Assembly: GCA_020881915.1 (NCBI GenBank)
Contig: JAJFPB010000005.1
Span: 2,852,001-2,916,000, forward strand
From: Paramyrothecium sp. XJ0827
Lineage: Eukaryota; Ascomycota; Sordariomycetes; Hypocreales; Stachybotryaceae
Direction of reading: 5' to 3'
DNA length: 64,000 nt
This document shows, piece after piece, positions 11,505 through 22,727 of the stretch. Numbering within the stretch: position 1 is the stretch's first letter; the number at the start of each line of letters is the position of its first letter. The position numbers were made by a program, and so were the translations under genes. A model generated the notes under the pieces. It made no database searches. It worked only from the letters and a program-made list of their open reading frames with translations, and had not been told where the DNA came from.

Positions 11505-12396
11505 GGATGACCTCGGGTGTAGGTGGGGTGGCATGTCTGAAGCGCCCGTCGCCCGTCGCCCGTCGTCGTCGTCGTCGCCTGTGGTTCTTCGGGTCCGCGT
11601 GCCTCTCTTTCTGCGTCGGCCGGGAAATCGCGTAGATGGGCCGATGATTGTTCGCTCTCTACCAGACTCGATTCAGCTTCAGTGCTCTGCGCAAGTACGT
11701 CAATCGTAGGAGGTGGGCTCACATGAGTATCGTGACATTGTCCCGCCAGCAGCACTGATGGGCAATCGCGGGTCGTGGTCGTGTCTCGTCGAGTGAATTT
11801 AGGACTCCCGTAGTGGCCAATTGACGAGGCTACCTCATCCAGGCCTCGAAACCACCTTGAACGGAAATCTAGCAAGTGATTGAAATTCTGGGCCGTGTCA
11901 TTGGCTGATGCGGCCGGTGCCCACAAAATAATGCAGATGCAGGTGTCCCGGGACCCAGAAAGTCGGCTCGGGCGCGGCCTTAAGTAATTCCGTGGGAACC
12001 GCCTCAGCACTGCGCAGGCTCACCTCACTGAAGACCGCCGCCGTTGGTGGGGACCATGGCCGGGCAATCAATCAATCAATCAATCCCACCCACCACTTTA
12101 AAGAGGCTGGCTCCAGAAGGTACCTCGGAGGGTACCGTCCAGCACGCAACAACCACTGCCCGGTACTTCCACGTCGCTGCGTGAGAGCTCGTCTGCATCG
12201 CGACGAGAATTTCCCTTGATTCAAACCTTGAGCAACGTCACGCGACCGCCGCACCGTCTGCGCAGTCTTTTCACCCGTAAGCGGCGCCACGACTCGAATT
12301 CGCACCGAACATGTTATAAATCTGAAGATTGCTTAACCCGACACCGCGAGCGCACGCCAGCGCGCCCTTCGTGCACCCCCATCTTCACACTTCGCC
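11505..12396. promoter_or_regulatory. Divergent promoter region with AATC repeat
   Basis: An 892-bp spacer separates the minus-strand small membrane gene and the plus-strand phosphatase gene, so it must hold both promoters and leaders. It contains a CAAT tandem run of about five units at 12065-12085 and an AGGTACC-type word pair at 12119-12138. An open minus frame spans 11501-12010 but lacks coding character. Confidence 0.5.
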
Positions 12397-13821
12397 ATGA
12401 GCGACCTCGACAGGTTAGTTTCTGCGCCCTCCCTCCTTCCAACTGTCCTCCATGGATCTAACAGCTGTTGCAGGGCGATCGCGCAGCTGCGCGCTTGCAG
12501 GCCGATCCCCGAGCCCCAAGTCCGCGAGTTGTGCCACAAGGCCCGTGAGCTCCTCATCGAGGAGGGCAACGTCGTCACCGTGACTGCGCCTGTGACGGTA
12601 TGGGATAGCAGCCTGCGCCTCCATGCATCGCACCCCACTGACCAAGATCTACAGATATGTGGCGACATTCATGGCCAGTTTCACGACCTCATGGAGCTCT
12701 TCCGTGTCGGCGGTGATGTCCCTGACACCAACTACCTCTTTATGGGTAATGCGCCTCTATGCCGATGTTCGCACGCTCCAGTATGCTGATGTCTTTCAGG
12801 CGACTTTGTCGACCGCGGCTTCTACTCGCTCGAATCGTTCCTCCTCCTTCTTTGCCTCAAAGTCCGTTATCCAGACCGCATGACCCTCATCCGAGGAAAC
12901 CACGAATCACGCCAGATCACGACCGTTTATGGATTTTACGACGAATGCATGCGAAAGTACGGCAGCGCCAACGTCTGGCGCTACTGCTGCGACGTCTTTG
13001 ACTACCTAGCCCTGGGTGCCATCGTTTTGGGCGCCTCCAATACCCTTTCCCCCGGCCAGGAGCCCGTCGACGAAGACACCGAGATCGAGGTGTGTGACCA
13101 GAACGGCTCCATGATAAGCCGCTTCCCGCGCCAGCAACACCAAACGCCGGTCGACCTACCTCAGAATCAAACGCGCAGCCCGAACGGCGTGCCGCCGGAT
13201 CGGACGGGCCCACCAGGCAGCGGCGCCTCGGGCTCCAGCAGCGGAACCATCGGAAACCCGGCGGGAGCGGTTCTTTGCGTCCATGGTGGCCTCAGCCCCC
13301 TCATCGATACAGTGGACAAGATCCGCTTGATAGATAGGAAGCAGGAGGTGCCCCACGAAGGCGCAATGTGCGATCTGCTATGGTCGGACCCGGATGAGAT
13401 CGATGGCTGGGGCCTCTCACCCCGCGGCGCAGGCTTCTTGTTTGGAGCTGATATCGTCAAAGTCTTTAACCACAGGAACGACCTCAGCCTCATCGCGCGC
13501 GCGCACCAGCTGGTCATGGAGGGCTTTAAGGAAATGTTTGATGCTTCCATCGTCACGGTCTGGTCGGCGCCCAACTACTGCTACCGCTGCGGCAACGTCG
13601 CCGCCGTCCTGGAGCTGTCGGAGGACGCCTCCGGCACCGGCGTCTTCTCGAGGAGCAACGGCGACGTCGGGCGCAGCGACGGGGGCCGCCCCGGCGTGAT
13701 GATGGAGGCCGGCGCGCTGTCCAAGAGCGGCCCGGCCCGGCGGTACCGCGTCTTCCAGGCGGCGCCGCAGGACTCCAGGGGCATGCCGGCGAAGAAGCCC
13801 GTGGCGGACTACTTTTTGTAA
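12397..13821 (+). CDS. ppg1: PP2A-like Ser/Thr phosphatase Ppg1
   Basis: Four exons: 12397-12413, 12474-12597, 12655-12745 and 12800-13821; 417 aa. It carries all PPP-family metal motifs: GDIHGQ (residues 50-55), GDFVDRG (about 78-84), RGNHE (about 109-113) and CVHGG (about 237-241). The N-terminus ([16 protein letters not shown]) and the DYFL end match the PP2A/PP4/PP6 group, and the overall pattern fits fungal Ppg1 best. In yeast Ppg1 works with the Far/STRIPAK-like complex; that role is known for the family and inferred here. Odd points are a Ser/Pro/Gly-rich insertion of roughly 75 residues (about 158-232) before CVHGG, and an extended Gly/Ser-rich stretch before the end. Its 3' end converges on the 14040-14579 gene, 218 bp away. 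Confidence 0.93.
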
Positions 13822-14039
13822 AACATGCATCCATTGGACCGCGTGCCGCCTTATCTTAGCACGAGGTTGCTTCTTTCTGTTTGGTGTATGGAGGGCAAGG
13901 GCCTGGGGAACGGAGTTATGAATATACATTTCTGGCACACTTGATGAATGAGCTGTCTCTCCCCTGAACTGGCCCAAAGGCCTGATTGCGTGAATATTCG
14001 GTATCTACGTTACGTGTAACTAAATGTTGCTTTACGCAG

Positions 14040-14579
14040 TCAAACTACGGCCTCGCCTTGCTTTGGCACATGCAGCTGGCGCAGTCGGTCGTCGAACAGC
14101 AACCTAGCAACGAGCGTCTCCTCCAAGTGCTGCAGCGCGTCCAACTGACGGCGCGCCTCGCAGTCCTCGTCCCACCTCCCCGCGGCTCGCTCGTACGTGG
14201 CCCTGGGGGAGCGCGACCGCCGCAGCCTCGTGGGGACCATCAGCAGGAGCCGCGTCAGCTCGAGCCTGTCGTCGTAGGTCGGGCCGGCGCCGCACAGACC
14301 GGAGATGGCGAGCAGCAGGCCCGTCACCTCGTCGACGTCGAAGTCGCCGTCGTCGGACTGCAGCGCCCGGACGCCCGGGTCGTGGAGCAGGCAGGCGAAC
14401 CCGTCGAGCTTGACCGGCTCGTCGCTCTCCCACGAGTTCGCCTCCTCGTAGATGTAATCGTGGAGCGCGGCGTTCCGGGTGTACGTGGGATGCCTGGGCA
14501 CTTGGTGAGCCTTACTTCTTTTTGTCCTGCTTTTCTTCTTGCGTACCGAGAACCCCCAGTTACCTGCGTTCAAGGCCAT
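14040..14579 (-). CDS. Unrecognised GC3-rich hypothetical protein
   Basis: The model is two exons, 14579-14564 and 14500-14040, with a 63-nt intron (GTAACT donor, CTCAC-like branch, AAG acceptor); 158 aa. The intron has no stop and is a multiple of three, so an unspliced product from an ATG at 14624 (194 aa) is equally in frame. The body is acidic with DDGDFDVDE, then a helical Leu/Arg-rich part. Third positions are very strongly C/G, which argues for real coding. No domain, signal peptide or membrane segment is seen. The 5' end is the weak part; further upstream exons cannot be excluded. Confidence 0.5.
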   Translation of the reverse strand: MALNAGNWGFSVRKKKSRTKRSKAHQVPRHPTYTRNAALHDYIYEEANSWESDEPVKLDGFACLLHDPGVRALQSDDGDFDVDEVTGLLLAISGLCGAGPTYDDRLELTRLLLMVPTRLRRSRSPRATYERAAGRWDEDCEARRQLDALQHLEETLVARLLFDDRLRQLHVPKQGEAVV

Positions 14580-14624
14580 TGTGCAGATATGATGAGCAGT
14601 TCCTGACTGCTCTGCGGATTTCAT

Positions 14625-17600
14625 CTTCGAGATGTTGGAGTTTGTCTTTGATGAAGACTGTAGGAATAAATGTTAAAGACGAAGCGGAGGTCCAGCTGTC
14701 CGCTGCCGTGGAATATCGACCATTTATGTTGATAGTTCATCTGAGAGTGCCCTTAATACCGGGAGGCATGGGCATTCTTGTCATTCTGCAATGACAAAGA
14801 GATGATTGTCGAGTTTTCGGCATTGTGAGGATTGAACGCTCCAGGGCTTTGTCCCTTTATTCATTCTTGTTCGGCTCTTAGATTACAAGGATTTATTTGG
14901 GAGACATCTTCGTCATGAATAATACAAAAGACAAAGAAATAACTTAGTGAAATGCTCTCATCACTTTGACCTTTGTATGTCCAGAGCTGTTTATTGTGTA
15001 CTTGAGGTCAAGATATCTCATTGATGACAATAGGTCAAGCAAATGGTGACTGACCGACGAGAAGACAAAGGAAGCGAAACACATTCTCTCATACCGAGCT
15101 TTTCAAAGTACAGTAGAGTCGAGCCACAATGACTGCCCTTTGCTTGACTCCTCCAATTCGCCTACAGTACCGAACTCTAGGCTTGCTTAGTATCTTCAAT
15201 GTTAGAGCAACACAGGTTGGCTCTTGCACCACCTTGAACAAACAGCGTGTAAGCGTATGAAGCCCGTCGTTGAATGTCCAATCTGTTCCGCTGTTTTCTA
15301 GCCCATCCGAGCTCGAATATGTGATTAAGGACCACGGCACGGAGATGAGTAGCCGCCAGCGCCACAGTTGGCGAGGAGATGAGGGTATTCCTTCAACAAA
15401 GGTGTTGCACAGTAAGCACGGTCTGGGCGAAGACAAAGTTGTACGAGTAAACACTCCTAACCAACAACTACTTGTCTGTGCCGCAGCCAGAATGCTACCT
15501 CACCGTTGATGGGATGAGTTGCAATCATTTGAATTACGACTCAAGGTGGCACAGCATACATGGACGCTCTGCAAGATGTTTGATGGTTTCGTCGGAATGA
15601 ATCCTCCCCTTTCAATTACCAGAGAATTAATCTAAAAATCCGAAAAAAATAGCTTAATCTTAAGCTATTTCTGATCCAACTCAATTGCATTTACTGATAT
15701 GCTTCTCAGATTGCTACTCATCAATGACTGAATGAGATCAGTAGACTACGAACATACGAGGTACTCTTGATAATTCTGCTCTCCTACACCACTTCACTCT
15801 TTCAATTTCGGGTTTAGTGGTAGGAAGTGAATCAATCCAATCTGCAGGCTGTTGAGGGTGGCAAGGAAACAAAGGGAAGCACACTTCCTGGCCCGTCGAG
15901 GATCCTTCGAAAGCTGTTGCTGAGAAGGATCAATGATCGGCCGATGAAGGAGCCGATATTCCGTCCCAGCCGTGACGGGAGGATGGAGTAATGTCGAGAC
16001 CGAAGCCAAGGATCAAGTGAGGGATAGGAAACAGGATTGAGTGCCCACCAATACCTGTTCGCTGGCTGGTCCGACCGCAACTTTGTCTCATGCGCCCCAG
16101 GCAGAGCTGAGTTGATTCCATGGACACAGAAGGCTTGACACATTCACGCGGTGAGTTCGTGGCCATGATGCAATTGACCGACGCAACATACTCAGAGCAA
16201 ACTGACACAAGACCACATCAAGCAAGCAGTGTCTGAGAAGCGTTTGGGCTGCTTCGCTGAAGCACTGTCGCCTCCAACGAAACAGTGACCGTTGAGTCCG
16301 TGCTGGCATGGTGGCTTCAGGAGGCAACACGTGGGAACAAGAGCGACGGTGCTCGGAAAGCATGGCAGGCTTCCATCAAGACGATACAGAAGCTTGGACC
16401 GCTGTCCCACACACATCTGCATCCTCCTGCACATCTCGAGCGTGGAGGATGAATGGGCTCTGCCTGGCCACGCAACGATCGCAGGGATAGTCAAGGGACT
16501 GGGTGCAATGAGCAGTCGAGTTGCGAGAAAGCTTCTTAGGAAAGACAAATCGGACCGCGTGGTTAATAGCCGAGAGACGAGAACGTGTGCGTCCGTGCCG
16601 CAGCCACAGCGAATGTGCTGGAATTTCTAGATGATATGTCTCCATGAGCTGATCGTGTCTGGCAACGTCTCATCCTGTATCTGCGACGCTGGATTGAAGC
16701 AATGAGCAAGACAAAAATACGAAGTCGTCGTCACTCGTCAAGCCAACATCACTATACTACCGGCAGCAAACACGACTCTGGCCGAGACCGAGTCTGTGAT
16801 GTAATGCCCCCATAACGATAAAGGTGACCCTGCACGACACTCGTTGGTGGAGGCGGCCGTCCATTAGTGTAGCGCGCGATAATATAGCGCTAACTGCAGC
16901 TATAGCTGCTACGCGGTGGATGCAGAGGTGTCGTTCACGAACCATCGTGGAGCGTTTTACGGCGTTTGGCCGTTGGCAGGCCGTGGTCATCTGAACTACA
17001 GGACGGAGGACCTGGGAAATAGTTATTGTGGGGCTCCTCTTGTTTCATGTGCCTGACTACAGCGTGAAGTGGACGTCTGGGTGGAGGCGTCGGCTTGGCG
17101 AGCTTATCCTTTTGCTGGTAGGGGGCCAGCGGGAGGCGGTTGCAATGCGGTTAGCCTCGAAATCACGGCGACTAGAATAAGCATCGGCGGCAGTCAAGCT
17201 TCACAGCGAGGCCGCCAGGATAGGGAGGCGGAAGAGCTGGTTGGAGAAGACGCGTACATGATGATGATGGTGCTGATGATGACGATGATGTGCAACTTTT
17301 GCTTCCGGGTTGGCCGTGCTAAGGGCTAGGTTGCGGAGGCTGGCCGTGGTTCGAGAGGGAGGAAGACGATCTTTTTTTAAACAAGAAGCTTCCAATTGTG
17401 GTGACGCAGGGGCCGTGACAGGCTGGGCTATGAGTAAGAGGATGGGAGACGACGGCCGAATTTGGCCCTTTGGCGGAGGCACGAACATGGGAATTTGTCG
17501 TGCCTCAGGTGGACGGGCCAGCCTTTGGGCCGGCCTCTCGACAGCGAGCGACAGGGGGCCCCTGCCCGTCGGTCTCCAGGCCCCCCTGGAGCACCTTAAC

Positions 17601-20171
17601 TGCTCCAAGTGAGCCTCAGCATTTCATCCTCCTGTCCGGTGGGAGGATCTGTTAAGGGCAGGGTTCGGTTGTGGGGGGTGCATGATTGTGAAACACGATC
17701 AACATGCTGTTGTGTCCTGGGCAGCTGCAGCATCGTGCTGCGCTGTAACCGAGATCTGCGCACGATTCGTCCTTTGCAGTGACACTGGCAGCGACACTGG
17801 GGCCGTTGAGAGCGGTGTGATGCGATGTGAGAGGAGGAAAGCATCCAGCGAGGTAATTGGGATCTGCAGCCGGACAAGAACTCGCGCTGGTCATCGTCGC
17901 TCCACGCGTTGGCCAAGAAGAGCGCGCCATGCTATTAGGCAGTCGATCACGCGGGTATGTAAGCTGGCTGAAGTGTACCAAGAGCAGCAAAACCGCAAAG
18001 ATCAACGCATGCGCTCACCATCAGCGCCCCGTAACTTGGACAGGACCAGAGGGCAGACGCCCAGGTGTGGTGATGGCGCCGGATCTGGCGGGTGCTTGCT
18101 TAGTCTATACATCAACTACAGCTTTTGCGCGGGCCGGTGCGACCAGCTGGACTACCGCATAGCCGGTACGGGCAACGACGATGAATAAGAAGAGTTGCCC
18201 GAACTGGTGCCATTGGTGAGGTGGCTGTCCTGAAGTAGAGTACTGTAACATACATAGTACTGTACTGTAATTATGAGAAGAGTGGAAGGGGCCGGGGGCC
18301 AACAGTTTGACGGCCACCCGAACGGAATCAGAGACAGAGCCAGAGACAAGAGACAGAAACAGAATTGGGATGGACGGGACGATGATGCCACCCGTTGCGG
18401 GGCGAGACATGGGATGGCAGCGTAGCGCCATTTCCAACGAGGTACCTTGCCCAGACAAGAACCCCAAAGGGCTACCTAGTCCAGATGGGGCACTTCAGTG
18501 GCTCCCTGGCGGCTTCTCTTGGCCTTCAGTGGGGGCAGGTTTAGCTTTAGGGGGCCCACGCAGGGGGTCTCCGTCTCTTGCGCACATTGGTTGCGTCCCC
18601 TGGAGATGCACCCCCGGTACCTGGGGCCACTTCCACGGAGCTTCTGGCCAACCGCCTCGTTTTGGTCCCTGGAGCTCCACCAACATCCCGCTTGCGAGCT
18701 CCAGCAGCCGTTTGTTTTCCTGCCCAGAGGTTTTCCCGTCACAAGTGGCTCTCTGCTCGCCTCGAGTTGCTGCCATGAAGCAAGAGAGAGACGCACGACA
18801 CCCCGAATCCGGCTCATCATGACCCCCGTACGAGCGGTCGGGGACCGGCTCCCAGGCTGTCTTTCATGTCTGTCTTGGAGCAGGAGAAACTCTTTGAGAC
18901 CCCAACTGCCTGCGCAATGGACGTGTAAGGAGAGGCTCGAACAAACCGCCAAAAGATCTCGCTATATCCGTGCCTGACCTTGCCTTGCCTTAATGTATAA
19001 TATAATACGAGGTAGGGCCGCTGCGCTTGCGGAGGAAGTGGTACCTGGTCCCACGGCGTGGCCACTGTTGCGCGCCGTAGCGAGTCCGCTTGCGGTTGTC
19101 CTCATCTCCAGGCACAATCTCGACTCCACCGCAACCCTCGCGCAACTCGTATATCTCTATTGCATTCTCGTCCGCCCAGCGCTGGCATCTGCTCTTCGAT
19201 AATATTGACACTGCTGCGCTTCCCTCGGGCTGCGTTCGCCGTTGTCCATCGTGGCCAATTGTTCGCCGGCATTGTTTCAAGATCGCTGCCCACCTCATTG
19301 GATCCCGTCCCAAACATCGGCCAGCTTCCATCGTGGCCCCCCTTGACCCATCACCCATCACCCATCCATCCATCCATCCATCCGTCAAGCGACCAGGGGT
19401 GTCACGTACCTTGCAGCCTGCAGCAGAATCTGCATCCTCAACCTGCCTGCCCCCCCTGCCCGCTGCCCCTCGACTCTAGACTTGGCTTCTGCTGCGCCCT
19501 CGATGACAACTCGGGACCCCGGCTCCCAACCCCTGCGCGTGCCCACTGACTGGCCAGCCTGCCTCTCTTCTTCTCACCACCGCCAGTCGATTCTTCTTCT
19601 GAGCTTGGAATTTTCGATCTTCTCCAGTTCTTTGTACAGTCGCCGTTGTTGTCGTTGTTGAGGTGTCTTTTTTCTTCCAACACTCGCCTTCCTTTTCATT
19701 TCTTGTGTCCAGTTTGTCGTCTTAGACGTGGCCCCTGGTGAGCCTTTTCCATAACGACGCCTTCTTTCATTCAAGTCTGCCGGACACACACACACAAACA
19801 CATACATCGTGAGAGCTCGAGAAAAGACCTTCTCACCTGTTCCTTCACTTCGATTCATTTTCACTTCAAAACCCAGAATCTACTTGGCATCTGGTCCAAG
19901 TCAAATTTCCCTTCTTGCCGGTCAACTATCCGAGACATTGTCGCTGTCTGGCTCCTGGAAACGATCACCGACCGTCCTATTGTTGATCGACACGGCATTG
20001 TCTACGCCCTTCGCCGATCTCCCTCGAGTTCATTTTACTTTAAACCCACCCTATCAAGCCACCACGTTACCGACAATCTCATCCATGTTCGAGGCGGCTG
20101 TTTAACTGTCCAACCCTCTATATTTCTTTTTCACAAAACCCACCCGCCTCTCCGCTGTGTCGGCCGTCACC
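14625..20171. other. Long gene-poor region with SH3-gene leader at right
   Basis: About 5.5 kb with no gene I can support. Open frames (up to 171 codons) lack coding character and motifs. Seen here: an AT-rich patch near 15600-15720, a GAT/ATG-rich run at 17257-17292, a CATC tandem run at 19362-19383, and a long CT-rich stretch from about 19550 to 20170 typical of a fungal promoter and 5' leader for the plus gene at 20172. A 6-codon upstream ORF sits at 20084-20104. Confidence 0.45.
19362..19383. repeat. CATC microsatellite
   Basis: A tandem run of five to six CATC units in the promoter region of the SH3 gene, preceded by two looser CATCAC units. Confidence 0.85.
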
Positions 20172-21487
20172 ATGCCAGCTCTTCTCGCTTCAAACTCCCA
20201 ACGCTCGGAGACCATGGTAGTCAGGGCCGCCGACGACACCAAGGCCAAGGACGCTGGCGAGGCCATCCCGTCCGAAATTCAGGCCCCTGCGGCTTCGACT
20301 TCTCTTGAGACGGTCCTTGCCGTAGCCACAGGTGAAGCTGGACCTGCCGCCTCCAATACCTTTGAGCACATCACTGGCCCCTCCACTCTGCCCGGCAACA
20401 CCGAGGCTTTACCTGAGTCGGAGAAGCCAAAATCTGGATCCAATGCCGAGGAAGATGCAACCAGCGCCGGAACCAAGGCTGGCATTGCCTTTGGTGTCAT
20501 TGGTGCTGCCCTGCTTGTAGGTTGGCTCATCTTCTTCTTTGTCGGCCGCCGCAAGAGGTCTTCCCACAAGAGAAAGAGATCCGTGGACACTGAGAAGCAC
20601 GCCGGACGCCAAACCGAGAAACGCTCTGCTCCCAAGCACAGCCAACCCGCCGTGGTGCGCACGCTTGCCAGCGACGTTGTTGCCGACACCCGCCCTGTAA
20701 CCACCTTCTTCCCTGGTCGTCCCGGTGTCAACAAGCCTCTGCCGGTCGTTGACGGTGTTCCTCTTCCCCCAGCTGTCGTTCTGCCCACAAGCCGTAACGC
20801 ACCAAATGATAACGCCTGGGAGCGGCCAACGACCAGCCACAGCACTCACTCCGCCAACCCCTTTGGAAAGCATGCCGAACGCATTCCCAGCCCTGAGACG
20901 CCCCCGATGCCGAGCCGCAGCCCGTCCCCTATTATGGTCAACCAAGCACTTCCCCGCGCTGGAGAATCTGCCGGTCGCTATGAGCCCTCAGCTGCCGTCG
21001 CTCCCTTGGCACCTTTGACTCGCAAGACGTCGCTCCGTAAGAATGGCGTCCCTAAGCTCGAAATCGGCCTGCCACGAGCGCCCAAGATGGCTGTCGTGCC
21101 TGCAAGTCCCGCCCCAACCGAGTACAGCATGACGTCGGTTGCCCCCAGTGTTGTCCCCAGCACCAACGGCGCACCTGCTCTCCCCGCCTCCACCGTGCAC
21201 CGAGTCCAGCAAGAGTTCGAGCCCACCATGGAAGATGAGATTGAATTGAAGGCTGGCCAGCTGGTCCGCCTGCTGCACGAGTTTGACGATGGATGGGTAA
21301 GTTGATCTAACATCCAGCCAGTATATGATCCATTGCTAATCATCCATAACAGGCTTTGTGCTCCCGCTTGGACATGTCCCAGCAAGGCGTCGTTCCCCGA
21401 ACATGCCTGTCAACTCGTCCTCTCAAGCCTCGCTCCAAGAGCGATGCCCGATCAGTTTCACCCCTGAGTTCGAGGAGACCGAGCTAG
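20172..21487 (+). CDS. Single-pass membrane protein with C-terminal SH3 domain
   Basis: Two exons: 20172-21296 and 21353-21487, with a 56-nt intron (GTAAGT donor, CTAAT branch, ACAG acceptor); 419 aa. The ATG sits in a strong CACCATG context. Residues 1-100 are Ala/Ser/Thr-rich and acidic, with no N-terminal signal peptide. A single membrane segment at about 103-124 is followed by a stop-transfer run of Arg/Lys. Residues about 130-340 are Pro/Ser-rich and probably disordered. An SH3 domain follows at about 347-402; it includes ALYDF-loop equivalent EFEPTMEDEIELK, DDGW, and a final GVVPRTCL. The intron splits the SH3 right after the DDGW tryptophan. The layout recalls yeast Fus1 (membrane segment, then SH3), a cell-fusion protein, but orthology is not shown. 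Confidence 0.85.
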
Positions 21488-22727
21488 ATCCCTTCTCGAC
21501 ACACTTTAAAATTAATAATATAAGTCGAAAAGGGCAAATTAATTTCAGCGGGTGCGAATCAGATCATCCCCTGCTTGCCCCGCTGCCTAGCTCTATCTCT
21601 TCCTGCTTTCCCATCGGAGCATTGTATTTGGCGAGGTCGGCGACATCTTTGGCATGATATCACGGTTAGAGGGTCTGGCGTTTTTTTGTTTTTTGTGGAA
21701 AACATCGGAGGCTTTCCCCGATGAAATAAGAAGGGCAAATGCAAGGCAAGCTTACGAATCTCGGAGATATCTAAGCTGGGGCTGGGCACTTTGATGACCT
21801 TCTTGACACTCACTTATATACCACTTTGTATTTGGCGAGCTTTGAGATCTTTGTCTCATGACCACTCGTTCTGTTGTCTATACATCATTATATTACATAG
21901 TTATGGCACTACGCCCTCCTCAGGGCCGACCTATGAGTCCGCTGCGGCTCGTTAAGGACAAAAAGAAACCGTTGAAAGAAAAGAAGTATGAAGGCAAGCC
22001 TCGAGTGAATAATGTGACGAGCAAGAGCACCGATGCTGGGAATCCGGTGGACCGCTGTGAGACGCCTCTGCCTGCACCTGTCCGTTCAAAAGCCACATGT
22101 ATAAGTGAAGAGGCACTAAAATCTTCCTTGAAGCTGAGAACAATGCGATTTCGACAACGCTCGCCAACGTATTCATACCTTGACAAGAAGGGATGGTCAG
22201 GAGGGAGGAAGGTCATGAGCAAAGACCAATGTTCCGGAAGCCACGACAGCATGAAAGCACATGACTGGGGTAACCGGCTTTCGTGGCATTGGTTTGGAAA
22301 ATCGGCAACCCGAAACCTTTCTGGTCCATGTCTCTAGTGTGTTGGAATTGCGTACCAGGCTGATGGCACGGGCGTGTTTCGACTGTAGTAGCACCTTAAT
22401 TGAGGCCCGATGCAGTTCACTTTGACCTAGACTTGTGGCTTGCTTAGCTCTTCACATCACAAATGGACCAGGAACACGAAAAATCAAGCCTTTACAGAGC
22501 TTGACTTCCATTCGTTGCGTTACGTAGATCAACCTCGCCATGAACTCATCCGTCGTCACAGTAGATGTTGGGGTAGAGCAAGCCGCGCCTCTCCCTTTGA
22601 CCCTGTCTCACTATTCCTCACAACTCCACGCCTCCTATCCTCCTACACTTCTGATAGCTTTCTCCCAGCGTGCCATCATCATTGTAAGGACGATGACTTG
22701 CAGACAATTTCTCATGCACACACATAA
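21488..22727. other. Convergent intergenic region
   Basis: The 1.2-kb gap lies between the ends of two convergent genes. It should hold both 3' UTRs. A plus-strand frame at 21858-22337 is basic and Lys-rich but has no domain and no homologous look; I do not call it a gene. AT-rich short runs occur at 21505-21545. Confidence 0.45.

Noticed and set aside
11501..12010. Minus-strand frame of 169 codons upstream of the small membrane gene
   Set aside because: Composition not protein-like; most likely leader and promoter of the 11157-11504 gene.
13417..13977. Minus-strand frame of 186 codons within ppg1
   Set aside because: Antisense to conserved phosphatase sequence with strong codon bias on the plus strand.
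18307..18977. Overlapping plus-strand frames of 159-171 codons
   Set aside because: Several frames are open at once, which suggests composition rather than selection; no motif.
21858..22337. Plus-strand frame of 159 codons between SH3 and TFIIIC genes
   Set aside because: Lys-rich without domain or good start context; lies where 3' UTRs are expected.
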